Shown here piece after piece: positions 1-9,017 of a DNA stretch of 64,000 bases. How positions within the stretch are numbered: the first letter of the stretch is position 1; every line of letters starts with the position of its first letter. Both the position numbers and the translations under genes were made by a program. The DNA lies in the NCBI GenBank assembly GCA_020832085.1, contig JAFIFJ010000021.1, positions 1 through 64,000 on the forward strand. Reading direction: 5' to 3'. The DNA is from Gammaproteobacteria bacterium. Lineage in GTDB: Bacteria; Pseudomonadota; Gammaproteobacteria; Pseudomonadales; Azotimanducaceae. The notes under the pieces were generated by a model. It was not told the DNA's origin and made no database searches. It saw nothing but the letters and a program-made list of their open reading frames with translations.

Positions 1-187
1 CTTCGCTGCACGTCATGCCAATCGGCGCATCGCCCTGCGGGCGCTAGCGCTCTGTTGCGCGCCATCCATGGCGCGCCCCGCTTCGCGGCGCACTGTGTGC
101 GACGCATTTCATTCCAGAAGAAATGCGCCCACAGTCAGCGCATCGCACGTTTCTTCCGCGACAGCGTGAACAAACGTTCTTGGCGAA
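1..187 (-). repeat. dispersed palindromic repeat, copy A
   Basis: The reverse complement of this stretch is nearly identical to 37762-37942 over about 180 bases. It contains the self-complementary blocks GCGCGCCATGGATGGCGCGC and AGCGCTAGCGC, and the shared segment GTTCACGCTGTCGCGGAAG. The left end may lie outside the window. It can be read as a short ORF in one frame on the minus strand, and copy B reads similarly on the plus strand. The sequence is palindrome-rich and sits between genes, so I treat it as a non-coding repeat. No gene is seen from 1 to 330. Confidence 0.85.
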
Positions 188-330
188 TGACCACAAAGAG
201 GGCGCGCAGCGAAGGGGAACGTTGGCCCCGCCTGAGCCGGATGTCGGCAAGTGCTCTGTGGTCCGCCGCCAAAGGGCAGTGATACCATCCCGAGCCGCCC
301 AACCCCCAACAGCCGCTGCAGGAGACCCGG

Positions 331-1470
331 ATGGCCCTCGTCCTCGATGAAGATCAGGCCCTGATCAAGGACACCGCACGTGAGTTCTGCTCAAGCCAGG
401 CCCCGGTGGCCCAACTGCGCAAGTTGCGGGATGAAGCTGATCCCCTGGGCTACTGCCAGGAAACCTGGAAGAAGATGGCGGAACTGGGCTGGGCCGGCAT
501 CGTTATCCCCGAGGAGTACGGCGGCACGGAATTCGGCTGGATGGCCTTGGGCGCCGTACTCGAGGAGCAGGGCCGTCACCTGACCGCCTCGCCGCTGTTC
601 GCCACTGTGGTCCTCGGCGCCAGCGCGCTGCTTCTCGGCGGATCCCAGAGCCAGCGCGAATCCCTGCTGCCCCGCATCGCCGGCGGCGACCTGACCCTGG
701 CTCTGGCGCTGGAGGAAGGCCCCCATCACGCCCCATTCGGCAGCGCCCTCTCCGCCCGCGCCGAGGGTAAGGGATGGAAACTGTCCGGTCAGAAGCGCTT
801 CGTCATCGATGGCCACAGTGCGCAGCAGCTGCTGGTGGTCGCGCGCAGCTCCGGCAAACCCGGCGACCGCGCGGGTCTGAGTCTGTTCCTGGTGCCAGGC
901 GACGCTGATGGCCTGCAGCGGACCCGCAGCAGCATGGTGGACAGCCGCAATGCGGCTCTGATCGATTTCGCAGACGTGAGCGTGGACGCCAGCGCCCTGG
1001 TCGGGGAGCTCCACAAGGCTGCCGACATCCTCGAACCCCTGCTCGAACGCGCCCGCATCTGCATGGCTGCCGAAATGATGGGAACCATGGACGAAGCCTT
1101 TGCCCGGACCATGGACTACATCCGCGAGCGCAAACAGTTCGGGGTGGTCATCGGCTCCTTCCAGGGGCTGAAGCACCGTGCCGCGGACATGTTCACCGAG
1201 ATCGAACTGGCCCGCTCCACCCTGCTCGATGCCTTGAGCGCCCTCGACGAGGCCCGCGAGGACGTCCCCATGCTCGCCGCCCTGGCCAAGGCCAAGGTCG
1301 GCGAGGCCCTGCATCGGGTGTCTCTGGAGGCCCTGCAGATGCACGGCGGCGTGGGCATGACCGACGAGTTCGACGTCGGCCTGTTCCTGAAGCGCGCCCG
1401 GGTGCAGGAGCAGGCTTTCGGCAGTCAGGCCTTCCTTCGCGACCGCTACGCCACCCTGGCCGGATTCTGA
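331..1470 (+). CDS. acyl-CoA dehydrogenase, probable non-catalytic partner subunit
   Basis: A 379-residue flavoprotein of the acyl-CoA dehydrogenase family, of normal length. The N-terminal helical domain, middle beta domain (FLVPGDADG near 190) and C-terminal helices (RERKQFGVVIGSFQ near 265, LQMHGGVGMTDEFD near 330) are in the usual order. The C-terminal YEGT-type segment that carries the usual catalytic glutamate is replaced by VQEQAFGS, so this may be the non-catalytic half of a heteromeric enzyme with the next gene. Such pairs are known in steroid side-chain degradation (FadE28/FadE29, IpdE1/IpdE2). The ATG at 331 follows GCAGGAGAC. It heads an operon running to 4107. Substrate unknown. 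Confidence 0.9.
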   Translation: MALVLDEDQALIKDTAREFCSSQAPVAQLRKLRDEADPLGYCQETWKKMAELGWAGIVIPEEYGGTEFGWMALGAVLEEQGRHLTASPLFATVVLGASALLLGGSQSQRESLLPRIAGGDLTLALALEEGPHHAPFGSALSARAEGKGWKLSGQKRFVIDGHSAQQLLVVARSSGKPGDRAGLSLFLVPGDADGLQRTRSSMVDSRNAALIDFADVSVDASALVGELHKAADILEPLLERARICMAAEMMGTMDEAFARTMDYIRERKQFGVVIGSFQGLKHRAADMFTEIELARSTLLDALSALDEAREDVPMLAALAKAKVGEALHRVSLEALQMHGGVGMTDEFDVGLFLKRARVQEQAFGSQAFLRDRYATLAGF

Positions 1471-1480
1471 GGAAGTTGCC

Positions 1481-2668
1481 ATGAAACTCGCATTCAACCA
1501 CGAGGACGAGGCATTTCGGGACGAGGTCCGGTCGTTCTTCGACACCGCCCTGACCCCTGAACTGCGCGAAGCCGGCCGCAAGATGACCAGCGTCTACAGC
1601 GACAGGGAGGTGGCCCTGGCCTGGCAGAAGATCCTCCTGGACAAGGGCTGGCTGGTGCCCTCCTGGCCGCGGGAGTACGGCGGTACCGACTGGAGCCTGA
1701 CCCAGCGCTACATCTTCGCCTGTGAGCGCGCCCGGGCCCGCCCACCGGCACTGTCCCCCATGGGGCTGTCCATGCTCGGCCCCGCCCTGCTCGGACGTGG
1801 CACCCAGACGCAGAAGGATTACTACCTGCCGCGCATTCTCAGCGGTGAGGATTTCTGGTGCCAGGGCTATTCCGAGCCCCAGGCCGGCTCCGACTTAGCC
1901 GCCCTGCAGTGTCAGGCCATTCGCGACGGCGATCACTACGTGCTCAATGGGACCAAGATCTGGACTACCCACGCCCATGTGGCGAACCGCATGTTCTGCC
2001 TGGTCCGGACCGGCCGCTTCGAGCGTCCCCAGCAGGGGGTGAGCTTTCTGCTGGTGGACATGGAAGACCCTGGCGTCCGCTGCGAACCCATCCGCTTCGT
2101 ATCCGGCTGCGCCACCCAGTGCACCGTCTACTTCGACAACGTCCGGGTCCCGGTCACGGATATCGTCGGCAAGGAAAACGAGGGCTGGTCGGTCACCAAG
2201 TATCTGCTGGAGTTCGAACGCGGTGGCGGTGCCGCGGCACCCGGTCTGCTCGAAGCCATCGGCCATGCCCGGAACCTGCTGGCAGCGCTTCCCGAAGCGG
2301 AGCGTCGCGACCCGTCCCGCCGCCTCGACGATCTCGAAGTCCGGGTCCATTCCCTGGAACTCACCGAGCTGCGGACCCTGGCCGAAACCGAGCGGACGGG
2401 CTCTCCCGGCCCGGCCTCCTCGCTGCTGAAGATTCAGGGCACGGAGCTGTCCCAGGCCATCAGTGAAGTGGCCGTGGAACTCATCGGCCTCTACGGCATG
2501 CCCCATCAGCCTGAGGCCTACGAACTCGGCAGCAACGTGCCCCCCATCGGGCCCGCCGACGGCGTCACCGCAGTGCCCTTCTATCTCAACAATCGGGCAG
2601 CCACGATCTATGCGGGGTCCAATGAGATCCAGCGCAACATCATCAGCAAGGCCGTGCTCGGCCTGTGA
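1481..2668 (+). CDS. acyl-CoA dehydrogenase, large partner
   Basis: A 395-residue acyl-CoA dehydrogenase starting 10 bases after the previous stop. It has the FAD and substrate segment QGYSEPQAGSDLAAL near 125-140, IWTTHAH near 160, and a C-terminal IYAGSNEIQRNIISK that matches the IWGGTNEIQRN class rather than the YEGT class. This is typical of the ACAD subfamily that works on bulky (steroid or branched) acyl-CoAs together with a second subunit. Tight spacing with the preceding dehydrogenase supports an alpha2beta2 complex. The exact substrate is an inference and cannot be named. Confidence 0.9.
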   Translation: MKLAFNHEDEAFRDEVRSFFDTALTPELREAGRKMTSVYSDREVALAWQKILLDKGWLVPSWPREYGGTDWSLTQRYIFACERARARPPALSPMGLSMLGPALLGRGTQTQKDYYLPRILSGEDFWCQGYSEPQAGSDLAALQCQAIRDGDHYVLNGTKIWTTHAHVANRMFCLVRTGRFERPQQGVSFLLVDMEDPGVRCEPIRFVSGCATQCTVYFDNVRVPVTDIVGKENEGWSVTKYLLEFERGGGAAAPGLLEAIGHARNLLAALPEAERRDPSRRLDDLEVRVHSLELTELRTLAETERTGSPGPASSLLKIQGTELSQAISEVAVELIGLYGMPHQPEAYELGSNVPPIGPADGVTAVPFYLNNRAATIYAGSNEIQRNIISKAVLGL

Positions 2669-2691
2669 GCGGACAACAGAGGGAAAGCAGC

Positions 2692-3306
2692 ATGCACGAG
2701 GACGCCACGCGCTTCTGGGTCGTCCGCCACGGCCAGATTGCCGCCAACGTGTCCTACCACTGGCACGGGTCCACCGACAGCCCCCTGACGGACACCGGCC
2801 GCCGGCAGGTGGAGCAGGTGGCGGCCTGGTTCGAGAACAGTCGCCGCCCGCTGGCAGCCGTCTATTCCAGCCCCCTCATCCGAACCCGGGACACTGCCAC
2901 CGGTATAGCCGGTCGCCTCGGTCTCGACGTCAATCCCCTCCCCGGCCTGCGGGAGTACTGCCTCGGCGAGTGGGAGGGCGTGCATTTTCAGGAGCTCAAT
3001 GAAGAACGCCGGCTCATCGAGCGCATGCGTGACCCCCATTGGGCACCGCCCGGGGGCGAATCCATTCACGCTGTGCTCCAGCGCATGCTCGATTCCTTCC
3101 ATGAGGTGGCCGAGAGGCATCCGGGTGAGGAGGTTCTGATGGTGGGCCACGGAGCCGCCACGGCCGTCATGCTGGCCCATGTGCTGCAGCAGGACGCCCT
3201 CGGCTGGCATACCTACCACCTGCGCAACTGCAGCGTCAGCGAGTTCTGGCTGCATCCGGAACCGGGGCTCGGACTGTTCAATCACATCGATCATCTGAAC
3301 GACTGA
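2692..3306 (+). CDS. histidine phosphatase family protein
   Basis: A 204-residue member of the phosphoglycerate-mutase-like histidine phosphatase superfamily. The phosphate-accepting RHG motif is at residues 12-14, a conserved glutamate lies in the GLREYCLGEWEG segment, and the second catalytic histidine is in VGHGAA near 155. I chose ATG 2692 (preceded by AGGGAAAG) over an in-frame GTG at 2665 that would overlap the upstream stop. It lies in the acyl-CoA operon, so it may clean up a phosphorylated or CoA-derived metabolite, but nothing in the sequence identifies the substrate. Confidence 0.85.
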   Translation: MHEDATRFWVVRHGQIAANVSYHWHGSTDSPLTDTGRRQVEQVAAWFENSRRPLAAVYSSPLIRTRDTATGIAGRLGLDVNPLPGLREYCLGEWEGVHFQELNEERRLIERMRDPHWAPPGGESIHAVLQRMLDSFHEVAERHPGEEVLMVGHGAATAVMLAHVLQQDALGWHTYHLRNCSVSEFWLHPEPGLGLFNHIDHLND

Positions 3307-3333
3307 GGCGGCAGGCGCCGCGGGAGAGTAGAC

Positions 3334-4107
3334 ATGCCTGAGTTCTGTAAAACCGAGGTGGACGGCCACGTCCTGACCGTCACCATGAACCGTCCCGAGC
3401 GCATGAACGCGCTGCATCCACCGGCGAATCTGGAGCTCGGAGAGATCTTCGACGACTTCGCCGCCAATCCTGATCTCTGGGTGGCCATCATCACCGGAGC
3501 CGGAGACCGGGCGTTCAGCGCCGGCAACGACCTGCGCTGGCAGGCCGAAGGCAACAAGCGCCCGCCCGTGCCCCGGGGCTTCGGCGGGCTCACCAGCCGC
3601 TTCGATCTCGGCAAGCCGGTGATCGCCGCCGTCAATGGCGTCGCCATGGGGGGTGGCTTCGAGATCGCCCTGGCCTGCGACATCATCATCGCCTCCGACA
3701 ACGCCATCTTCGCCCTGCCCGAGCCCCGGGTCGGCCTGGCCGCCCTGGCCGGTGGCCTTCATCGCCTGCCGCGGGAAATCGGCATGAAGCGCGCCATGGG
3801 CATGATTCTCACCGGCCGTCGGGTGGGTGCAGAGGAAGGCAGGTCCCTGGGCTTCGTCACTGATGTGGCGCCCCAGGCGGAACTCATGGATCGGGCCAGG
3901 GACTGGGCGAGACAGATCTGCGAGTGCGCCCCGCTGTCCATCCGTGCGAGCAAGGAAGTGGCCTATGGCGGGCTCAATCACGCCTCCCTGCAGGAGGCCA
4001 TGTCAGCCCACTATGACGCCGTGACGGCCATGGCCAAAAGTGAGGACTTCATCGAGGGGCCGAAGGCCTTCGCTGAGAAGCGTCCACCAAACTGGAAGGG
4101 TCGTTGA
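3334..4107 (+). CDS. enoyl-CoA hydratase/isomerase (crotonase family)
   Basis: A 257-residue crotonase-fold protein. Visible are the N-terminal MNRPERMNAL motif, the CoA-binding and oxyanion segments AFSAGNDLRW (near 53-62) and GVAMGGGFEIALACD (near 103-117), and ALPEPRVGLAA near 129, which contains the position of one catalytic glutamate. The SAGNDLR form resembles CaiD-like and short-chain hydratases. It is the last gene of the 331-4107 operon and probably hydrates the product of the dehydrogenase pair. Confidence 0.9.
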   Translation: MPEFCKTEVDGHVLTVTMNRPERMNALHPPANLELGEIFDDFAANPDLWVAIITGAGDRAFSAGNDLRWQAEGNKRPPVPRGFGGLTSRFDLGKPVIAAVNGVAMGGGFEIALACDIIIASDNAIFALPEPRVGLAALAGGLHRLPREIGMKRAMGMILTGRRVGAEEGRSLGFVTDVAPQAELMDRARDWARQICECAPLSIRASKEVAYGGLNHASLQEAMSAHYDAVTAMAKSEDFIEGPKAFAEKRPPNWKGR

Positions 4108-4172
4108 AGCGCTGACAGCAGGGCCACTGCCAGCATCGATGGCCGGCACGAGGGTGCCGGCCGGAAACGCTC

Positions 4173-4394
4173 TCAACCCGCCTCGCTGGCTGCTGCAAGG
4201 GCGTCGGCGCAGAGGGCGACAGCCATGCACACCTCGTCGAGCACACGATCTTCGCCCTGGATCAGCATGGCAGCGAGAATCTCCTGCCGCGGGATGAGGA
4301 TCTCGAGAGGATCACTCACGATGGCGAACTGATCCGGATACGCGAAGTCTGCGATGGCCTGCCGGGTTTGCTGCTGGAACGATGAAGTCTGCAT
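4173..4394 (-). CDS. small hypothetical protein
   Basis: A 73-residue ORF running leftward between two plus-strand genes. ATG 4394 is preceded on its strand by GGGGAGCC, a good ribosome binding site. Upstream (4405-4500) is an AT-rich stretch unusual for this GC-rich DNA, which could hold its promoter. The product is mildly acidic, with a C-terminal alanine-rich helix and no recognisable domain. I do not recognise it. It could be a genuine orphan small protein or a chance ORF. Confidence 0.45.
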   Translation of the reverse strand: MQTSSFQQQTRQAIADFAYPDQFAIVSDPLEILIPRQEILAAMLIQGEDRVLDEVCMAVALCADALAAASEAG

Positions 4395-4635
4395 GTCTGG
4401 CTCCCCATGGAGGTTTTGATAAATAGGGAGCAGGCACCGTGCCATCGCGTGAAGAATATTTTAACCAACTGATTTAAATGGTTTTTTTCTGGGTCTGACG
4501 AAGAATGAACGGAGCTGAGGTGACGCCATGCGTCACCTTGCGTCGCAAGTGGGCAAGGTCACCCTGCCCCTGCGGGGCCATGAGGTGCGGGGGCTGCGGG
4601 ATTCGGCAGGGCATCCCTGCCGCCCAGGGGAGGAC

Positions 4636-5952
4636 ATGAGGTTGGCCGACAGCGAGCGCCACAGTGCGGAACAGGCCTACGCCGCCATGGTGGAGACCCA
4701 TCTGACCCGCAACTACCTGGCCCATCTCGGCCACGGCCTGCTCGGCCAGACCGGCTTCCGCCTGCTCAACGCCCCCACCTTCCTGCCCGCCTACATCCTG
4801 CTGCTGTCGGGAGGTTCCAACATCGCCGTCGGTGCCGTGCTCTCGCTGCAGGCCCTCGGCATGGTGCTCACGCCCATGGTCAGTGCCAATCTCATCGAGC
4901 ACCGGCCACGGGTCCTGCCGGTGGGCTTCAGCACTGGTGCCGCCATGCGCCTGATGATCCTCTGCATTGCCGCTTCCGGCCTGCTGCTGCCGCCGCACCT
5001 CGCCCTGTGGGCGATCGGACTGTTCATGTTCGGCTTCGGCCTGTTCATGGGCATGCAGGGGGTGATCTTCAATTTCCTCATGTCCAAGGTCATCCCGGTG
5101 AGCAAACGCGGGCGCCTGACGGGTCTGCGGAACTTTCTGGCCGGCATCACTGCCGCCGCCGTGGCCTGGGCTGCCGGCGAGTTCCTGCTCGGCGAAACCC
5201 CCACTGTTGCGGGCTACTCCTGGACCTTCGTCCTGGCCTTTGTGCTCACCAGCATCGGGCTGGCCCTGCTGATGTTCGTCCGCGAGCCCGAACCTCCGAA
5301 TCTGCGTGCCCGCACGGCTCTGATACGGCGCCTCGGTGAGGTTCCGACCCTGCTGCGCCAGGATCCTGCTTTCCGCACCTACGTACTGGCCCGGGCCCTG
5401 GCCACCATGGGGCGCATGGCCGCGCCGTTCTACATCCTCTTCGCCGGCATGAGCATCGGACTCACCGGCCCAGTGCTCGGCACCCTCACCATGGCCTTCA
5501 CCCTGGCGGGAACCTTCTCCAATCTGGCCTGGGGCGCCCTCGCCGATCGTCGTGGCTTCCGACTGGCCCTGCTGGTGTCCATAGCGCTGTGGATCGTCGC
5601 CACGCTGGCACTGTTGTTCAGCTCGGGGCTGCTGGCTACCACCCTGGTGTTCATTGCCGTCGGTGCCGCCTTCCAGGGCTTCCAGCAGTCCGCCATGAAT
5701 CTCACCCTGGAGTTCGGCGAACGCGACGAGTTGCCGATGCGCATCGCCCTGGCCAACACGGCGTCGGAAATGGCCGGCACCGTCGGGCCCCTGCTCGGCG
5801 GCATCCTCGCGGCAGTGCTCGGGTATCCTGCCGTCTTTGCCACATCCATCGCCTTTCTCGGTATCGGCGGATGGATGCTGATCCGTCATGTGCCGGAACC
5901 CCGCTACCGGGTCGTCAGCCTCGATCCAGGGGACCCGAATCGAAGGCTGTGA
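4636..5952 (+). CDS. MFS transporter
   Basis: About 438 residues with roughly 12 hydrophobic segments, including a cytoplasmic-loop motif of the MFS type (SKRGRLTGLRNF near 155-165) and a second-half repeat ADRRGFRLALL near 295. An earlier in-frame ATG exists at 4528, but ATG 4636 has the better site (CAGGGGAGGAC) and starts right before the conserved region. Predicted inner-membrane secondary transporter. Substrate and direction cannot be read from sequence. Followed on the same strand by the cyclase-FHA gene after about 230 bases. Confidence 0.85.
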   Translation: MRLADSERHSAEQAYAAMVETHLTRNYLAHLGHGLLGQTGFRLLNAPTFLPAYILLLSGGSNIAVGAVLSLQALGMVLTPMVSANLIEHRPRVLPVGFSTGAAMRLMILCIAASGLLLPPHLALWAIGLFMFGFGLFMGMQGVIFNFLMSKVIPVSKRGRLTGLRNFLAGITAAAVAWAAGEFLLGETPTVAGYSWTFVLAFVLTSIGLALLMFVREPEPPNLRARTALIRRLGEVPTLLRQDPAFRTYVLARALATMGRMAAPFYILFAGMSIGLTGPVLGTLTMAFTLAGTFSNLAWGALADRRGFRLALLVSIALWIVATLALLFSSGLLATTLVFIAVGAAFQGFQQSAMNLTLEFGERDELPMRIALANTASEMAGTVGPLLGGILAAVLGYPAVFATSIAFLGIGGWMLIRHVPEPRYRVVSLDPGDPNRRL

Positions 5953-6181
5953 TGCCGCAGACGCGCCCTCACAAGGGGATCTTCAGCCGCCCTCTGCAGC
6001 CAACGACGTAGCTTGGGGGGCAGCAGAACCCTGTCAGGCGCTGCAACTGCAGTCACGCCCTGTGGCAGGAACCGCAAACGGGTTTACACTCAGTGGCAAG
6101 CAGGCGCGCTCACCGAGGGCGCCTTGCAGCCATCGCGGCAACGCAACGTCGGGGGAAGTGCTTGGTCGAGCGCAGGGAGTC

Positions 6182-7093
6182 ATGCGACTCATGACAGCCA
6201 TCGAACGCCAATCCGTGGCTTTCGCGAGCCTCAGCGGCATCGAAGATATTGCCACCCGGCAGGGCCAGAGCGCTTCGCTGGAAGTGCTGCAGCGCGCGCT
6301 CGATCGCCTCACGGCGCTGTGCAGCGAGTACGGCGGCGAGATCGGCAATGTGGTGGGGGGAGAACTGCTGTGCCTGTTTCCGAATCCGGACGCTGCCCTC
6401 AATGCGGCCTGTCGGATGCAGCATGTCGTGCATGAAGATCCGGCCATCCGCGCTCAGGGCCTGTCGCTGACCGTCGGCCTGCACTGGGGCCCCGTGTATC
6501 GCCGCGACGGTCACGTCTTTGGTGACAGCATCAACACCGCGGCCCGGGTCAAGGCCGAGGCCCAACCCGGCCAGATCCTCATGACCCGGGAAATGAGTCG
6601 CCACCTCCATGCCGAGAGCGCCAGCCTGTTGCGGACCTACGACCGGGTCAAGGTGAAGGGCAAGGAGCGGGCGCTGACGCTGATGCAGGCGGCCTGGCAG
6701 CCTGTCGACCTCAACAGTACGTCGGTCATGGCCTCCATGATCAACAGCGGCTACCTCAAGGATCTGGCAGCCGATGCCCTGGAACTGACCATCGGTACGG
6801 AAGAGCGCCAGATCACATCGAGCATGACGCCCGTGAACGTGGGCCGGGCACCGACCTGCGATCTCAGGGTTCAGTCCCAGTCGGCATCCCGCCTTCACTG
6901 CCGCATCGATCATCGACGAGGCAAGTTCGTGCTCATCGATCTCAGCACCAACGGCACCCACCTGGTGCGCTCAGACGGGTCCGAAACCATTCTTCGTCGG
7001 GAGGAAGCCGTACTCACCGGCAGCGGGCGCTTCGCTCTCGGAGAGGCAGCGTCAGAGCGGGGCCGCTGGACGGTTCGCTTTTCCACCCGCTGA
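6182..7093 (+). CDS. degenerate class III cyclase domain fused to FHA domain
   Basis: About 303 residues. Residues 1-180 align with class III adenylate/guanylate cyclase domains (ends with VFGDSINTAARVKAEAQPGQILMT). Both metal-binding aspartates look lost: the usual FAD(I/V)xG is FASLSG, and the usual KTIGDEVM is NVVGGELL, which also loses the base-contacting lysine. The later asparagine and arginine (NTAAR) remain. The C-terminal 85 residues are an FHA phosphothreonine-binding domain (VGRAPTCDLRV, SRLHCRI, DLSTNGTH). Probably a non-catalytic signalling adaptor that reads phosphoproteins. ATG 6182 follows GCAGGGAG. Another ATG at 6191 is possible. Confidence 0.85.
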   Translation: MRLMTAIERQSVAFASLSGIEDIATRQGQSASLEVLQRALDRLTALCSEYGGEIGNVVGGELLCLFPNPDAALNAACRMQHVVHEDPAIRAQGLSLTVGLHWGPVYRRDGHVFGDSINTAARVKAEAQPGQILMTREMSRHLHAESASLLRTYDRVKVKGKERALTLMQAAWQPVDLNSTSVMASMINSGYLKDLAADALELTIGTEERQITSSMTPVNVGRAPTCDLRVQSQSASRLHCRIDHRRGKFVLIDLSTNGTHLVRSDGSETILRREEAVLTGSGRFALGEAASERGRWTVRFSTR

Positions 7094-7168
7094 TCAGCGT
7101 CCCCTCTTGCGGGCGCGCCGCAGCCCGGCGCCTTCATCAGGAGGCCGCTTCGACACGACGATGCCGGA

Positions 7169-9016
7169 TCAGCCCACGTGCAGTGCAGCGTGGATGTGCT
7201 CGGCCAGCTTGCGACTCACCCCGGGAACCTTCGCCAGTTCCGCGACGCTGGCACGCTTGACTCCGCGTATGCCACCAAAGTGCTGGACCAGGGCCCGGCG
7301 CCGCTGCGGCCCCACGCCTTCGATGCCCTCCAGCTCAGATTGGGTCTGGGCCTTGCCGCGACGCTGGCGATGGCCGGTGATGGCGAAACGATGGGCTTCG
7401 TCGCGAATATGCTGCACGAGATGCAGCGCGGCACCCGTGGGCGGCAGCACCAATTCGCGGCCGCTAGCGCCGTCGATCAGGGTCTCGAGGCCGGCCTTGC
7501 GGGTCACGCCCTTGGCCACACCGATCACCGTGACCCCCGTCACCTCCAGTTCCCGGAGCACCCGCATGGCTTCACCGAGCTGACCCCGCCCACCGTCGAT
7601 GAACAGCACGTCGGGGATCATGCCTTCACCACTTCGGATGCGGCGGTAGCGTCGTCTCAGCGCCTGCTCCATGGCCGCGTAGTCATCGCCCGGGGTGATG
7701 TCGGTGATGTTGAAACGGCGGTAGTCGGACTTCAGCGGGCCGTTGTCGTCGAATACCACGCACGAGGCCACCGTGTGCTCGCCCATGGTATGACTGATGT
7801 CGAAGCACTCGAGCCGGGTCAAGGGCTGTGACCGGCCCAGCGCCTGTTCGAGTGCGGCGAAGCGCTGGGCCAGGTTCTGCCGGTCCACCAGACGCGCAGC
7901 GAGGCTCTTTTCGGCATTGTCCTTGGCCAGTCGCACCCAGCGGGAACGCTGTCCGCGCACCTGATGGGTCAGGCGCACGGCACGCCCCGCCACCTCGGCC
8001 AGCACCCGGGCCAGCAACGTGGCGTCCGCCACCGCATGGCTGGCAAGGATCTCCCGGGGAATCTCCCGCACGGCACCACTGTCGCCGAGATAGTACTGGG
8101 ATATGAACGCCGCCAGCACCGACTCCGGTCCGGAGTCGAGTTCATCCCTGGGGAAGTAGTCCCGGGAACCGAGCAGCCGCCCGCCCCTGATAGTCATCAC
8201 CTGGACGCAGAGCCCCCCGGGCTGGTCCGTCACCGCCACCACATCCACATCGCCGCTGGCGCCATCCACGTCCTGCTGCTGCTGGATGCGGCGCAGCTGC
8301 GCGATCTGATCCCGCAGGCGTGCCGCCCGCTCGAACTCCAGCGCGGCGGCGGCCTGCTGCATGCCTGCTTCGAGTTCCTGGTGCACCTGCTCGCTGCGGC
8401 CCTCCAGGAACAGCACGGCGTGACGAACGTCTTCAGCATAGCTTTCAGGGTCCACCAGTCCGACGCAGGGCGCGGTGCAGCGGCCGATCTGATGCTGGAG
8501 ACAGGGCCGCGATCGGTTTCTGTAGTAGCTGTCGCTGCAGTTGCGGATGCGGAACAGCTTCTGCAGCACGTTGAGGGTCTCGCGCACTGCACCTGCCGAC
8601 GGATACGGCCCGAAGTAGCGGCCCGGACGCTTGCGCGATCCCCGGTAGAAATCCAGCCTCGGAAACTCGGCATGGTCCGTGAGCTGGATGTAGGGGTAGG
8701 TTTTGTCGTCCCGCAGCACCACGTTGTAGGGCGGACGGCGGTGCTTGATCAGGCTCTGCTCGAGCAGCAGCGCCTCCGTTTCACTCTGGGTGATGGTGGT
8801 GCGGATGTCCGCCACCCGGCCGACCATGGCCAGGGTCTTGGCGGTGAGGCCCGAGCCGCGGAAGTAGCTGCCGACGCGAGCCCGAAGATTGCTCGCCTTG
8901 CCCACATAGAGCACCTCGCCCTCGGCATCGAGCATCTCGTAGACGCCGGGGCGGCGGGTCAGATGACGGAGCAGGGCTTGTGGGTCGAACTGTCCGACGG
9001 CAGGCGGCATCACCAT
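7169..9016 (-). CDS. uvrC: excinuclease ABC subunit C
   Basis: A 615-residue UvrC, the dual-incision nuclease of nucleotide excision repair. The N-terminal GIY-YIG nuclease (RPGVYEML, LYVGKASNLRARV, residues 22-50), a cysteine-containing segment near 165, the UvrB-binding UVR motif (EFERAARLRDQIAQL near 223-237), the RNase H-like C-terminal nuclease (FDISHTMGEHTVASCVVF near 405; LFIDGGRGQL near 470) and two C-terminal helix-hairpin-helix motifs are all present. It starts 2 bases after the uracil-DNA glycosylase stop. The operon with a gacA/uvrY regulator is the classic gammaproteobacterial arrangement, but here the glycosylase is inserted between them. Confidence 0.97.
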   Translation of the reverse strand: MVMPPAVGQFDPQALLRHLTRRPGVYEMLDAEGEVLYVGKASNLRARVGSYFRGSGLTAKTLAMVGRVADIRTTITQSETEALLLEQSLIKHRRPPYNVVLRDDKTYPYIQLTDHAEFPRLDFYRGSRKRPGRYFGPYPSAGAVRETLNVLQKLFRIRNCSDSYYRNRSRPCLQHQIGRCTAPCVGLVDPESYAEDVRHAVLFLEGRSEQVHQELEAGMQQAAAALEFERAARLRDQIAQLRRIQQQQDVDGASGDVDVVAVTDQPGGLCVQVMTIRGGRLLGSRDYFPRDELDSGPESVLAAFISQYYLGDSGAVREIPREILASHAVADATLLARVLAEVAGRAVRLTHQVRGQRSRWVRLAKDNAEKSLAARLVDRQNLAQRFAALEQALGRSQPLTRLECFDISHTMGEHTVASCVVFDDNGPLKSDYRRFNITDITPGDDYAAMEQALRRRYRRIRSGEGMIPDVLFIDGGRGQLGEAMRVLRELEVTGVTVIGVAKGVTRKAGLETLIDGASGRELVLPPTGAALHLVQHIRDEAHRFAITGHRQRRGKAQTQSELEGIEGVGPQRRRALVQHFGGIRGVKRASVAELAKVPGVSRKLAEHIHAALHVG

Positions 9017-9017
9017 C

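Noticed and set aside
44-250. A short minus-strand ORF with a cysteine-rich CRGRNVRC pattern that repeats at 37589-37900
   Set aside because: It lies within the palindromic repeat; the same pattern recurs because the DNA repeats. Frame and length vary between copies, so it is not a protein family.
4440-4495. Terminator from AACCAACTGATTTAAATGGTT followed by T's
   Set aside because: Only five paired bases with a long loop, and no gene ends close to it on that strand.
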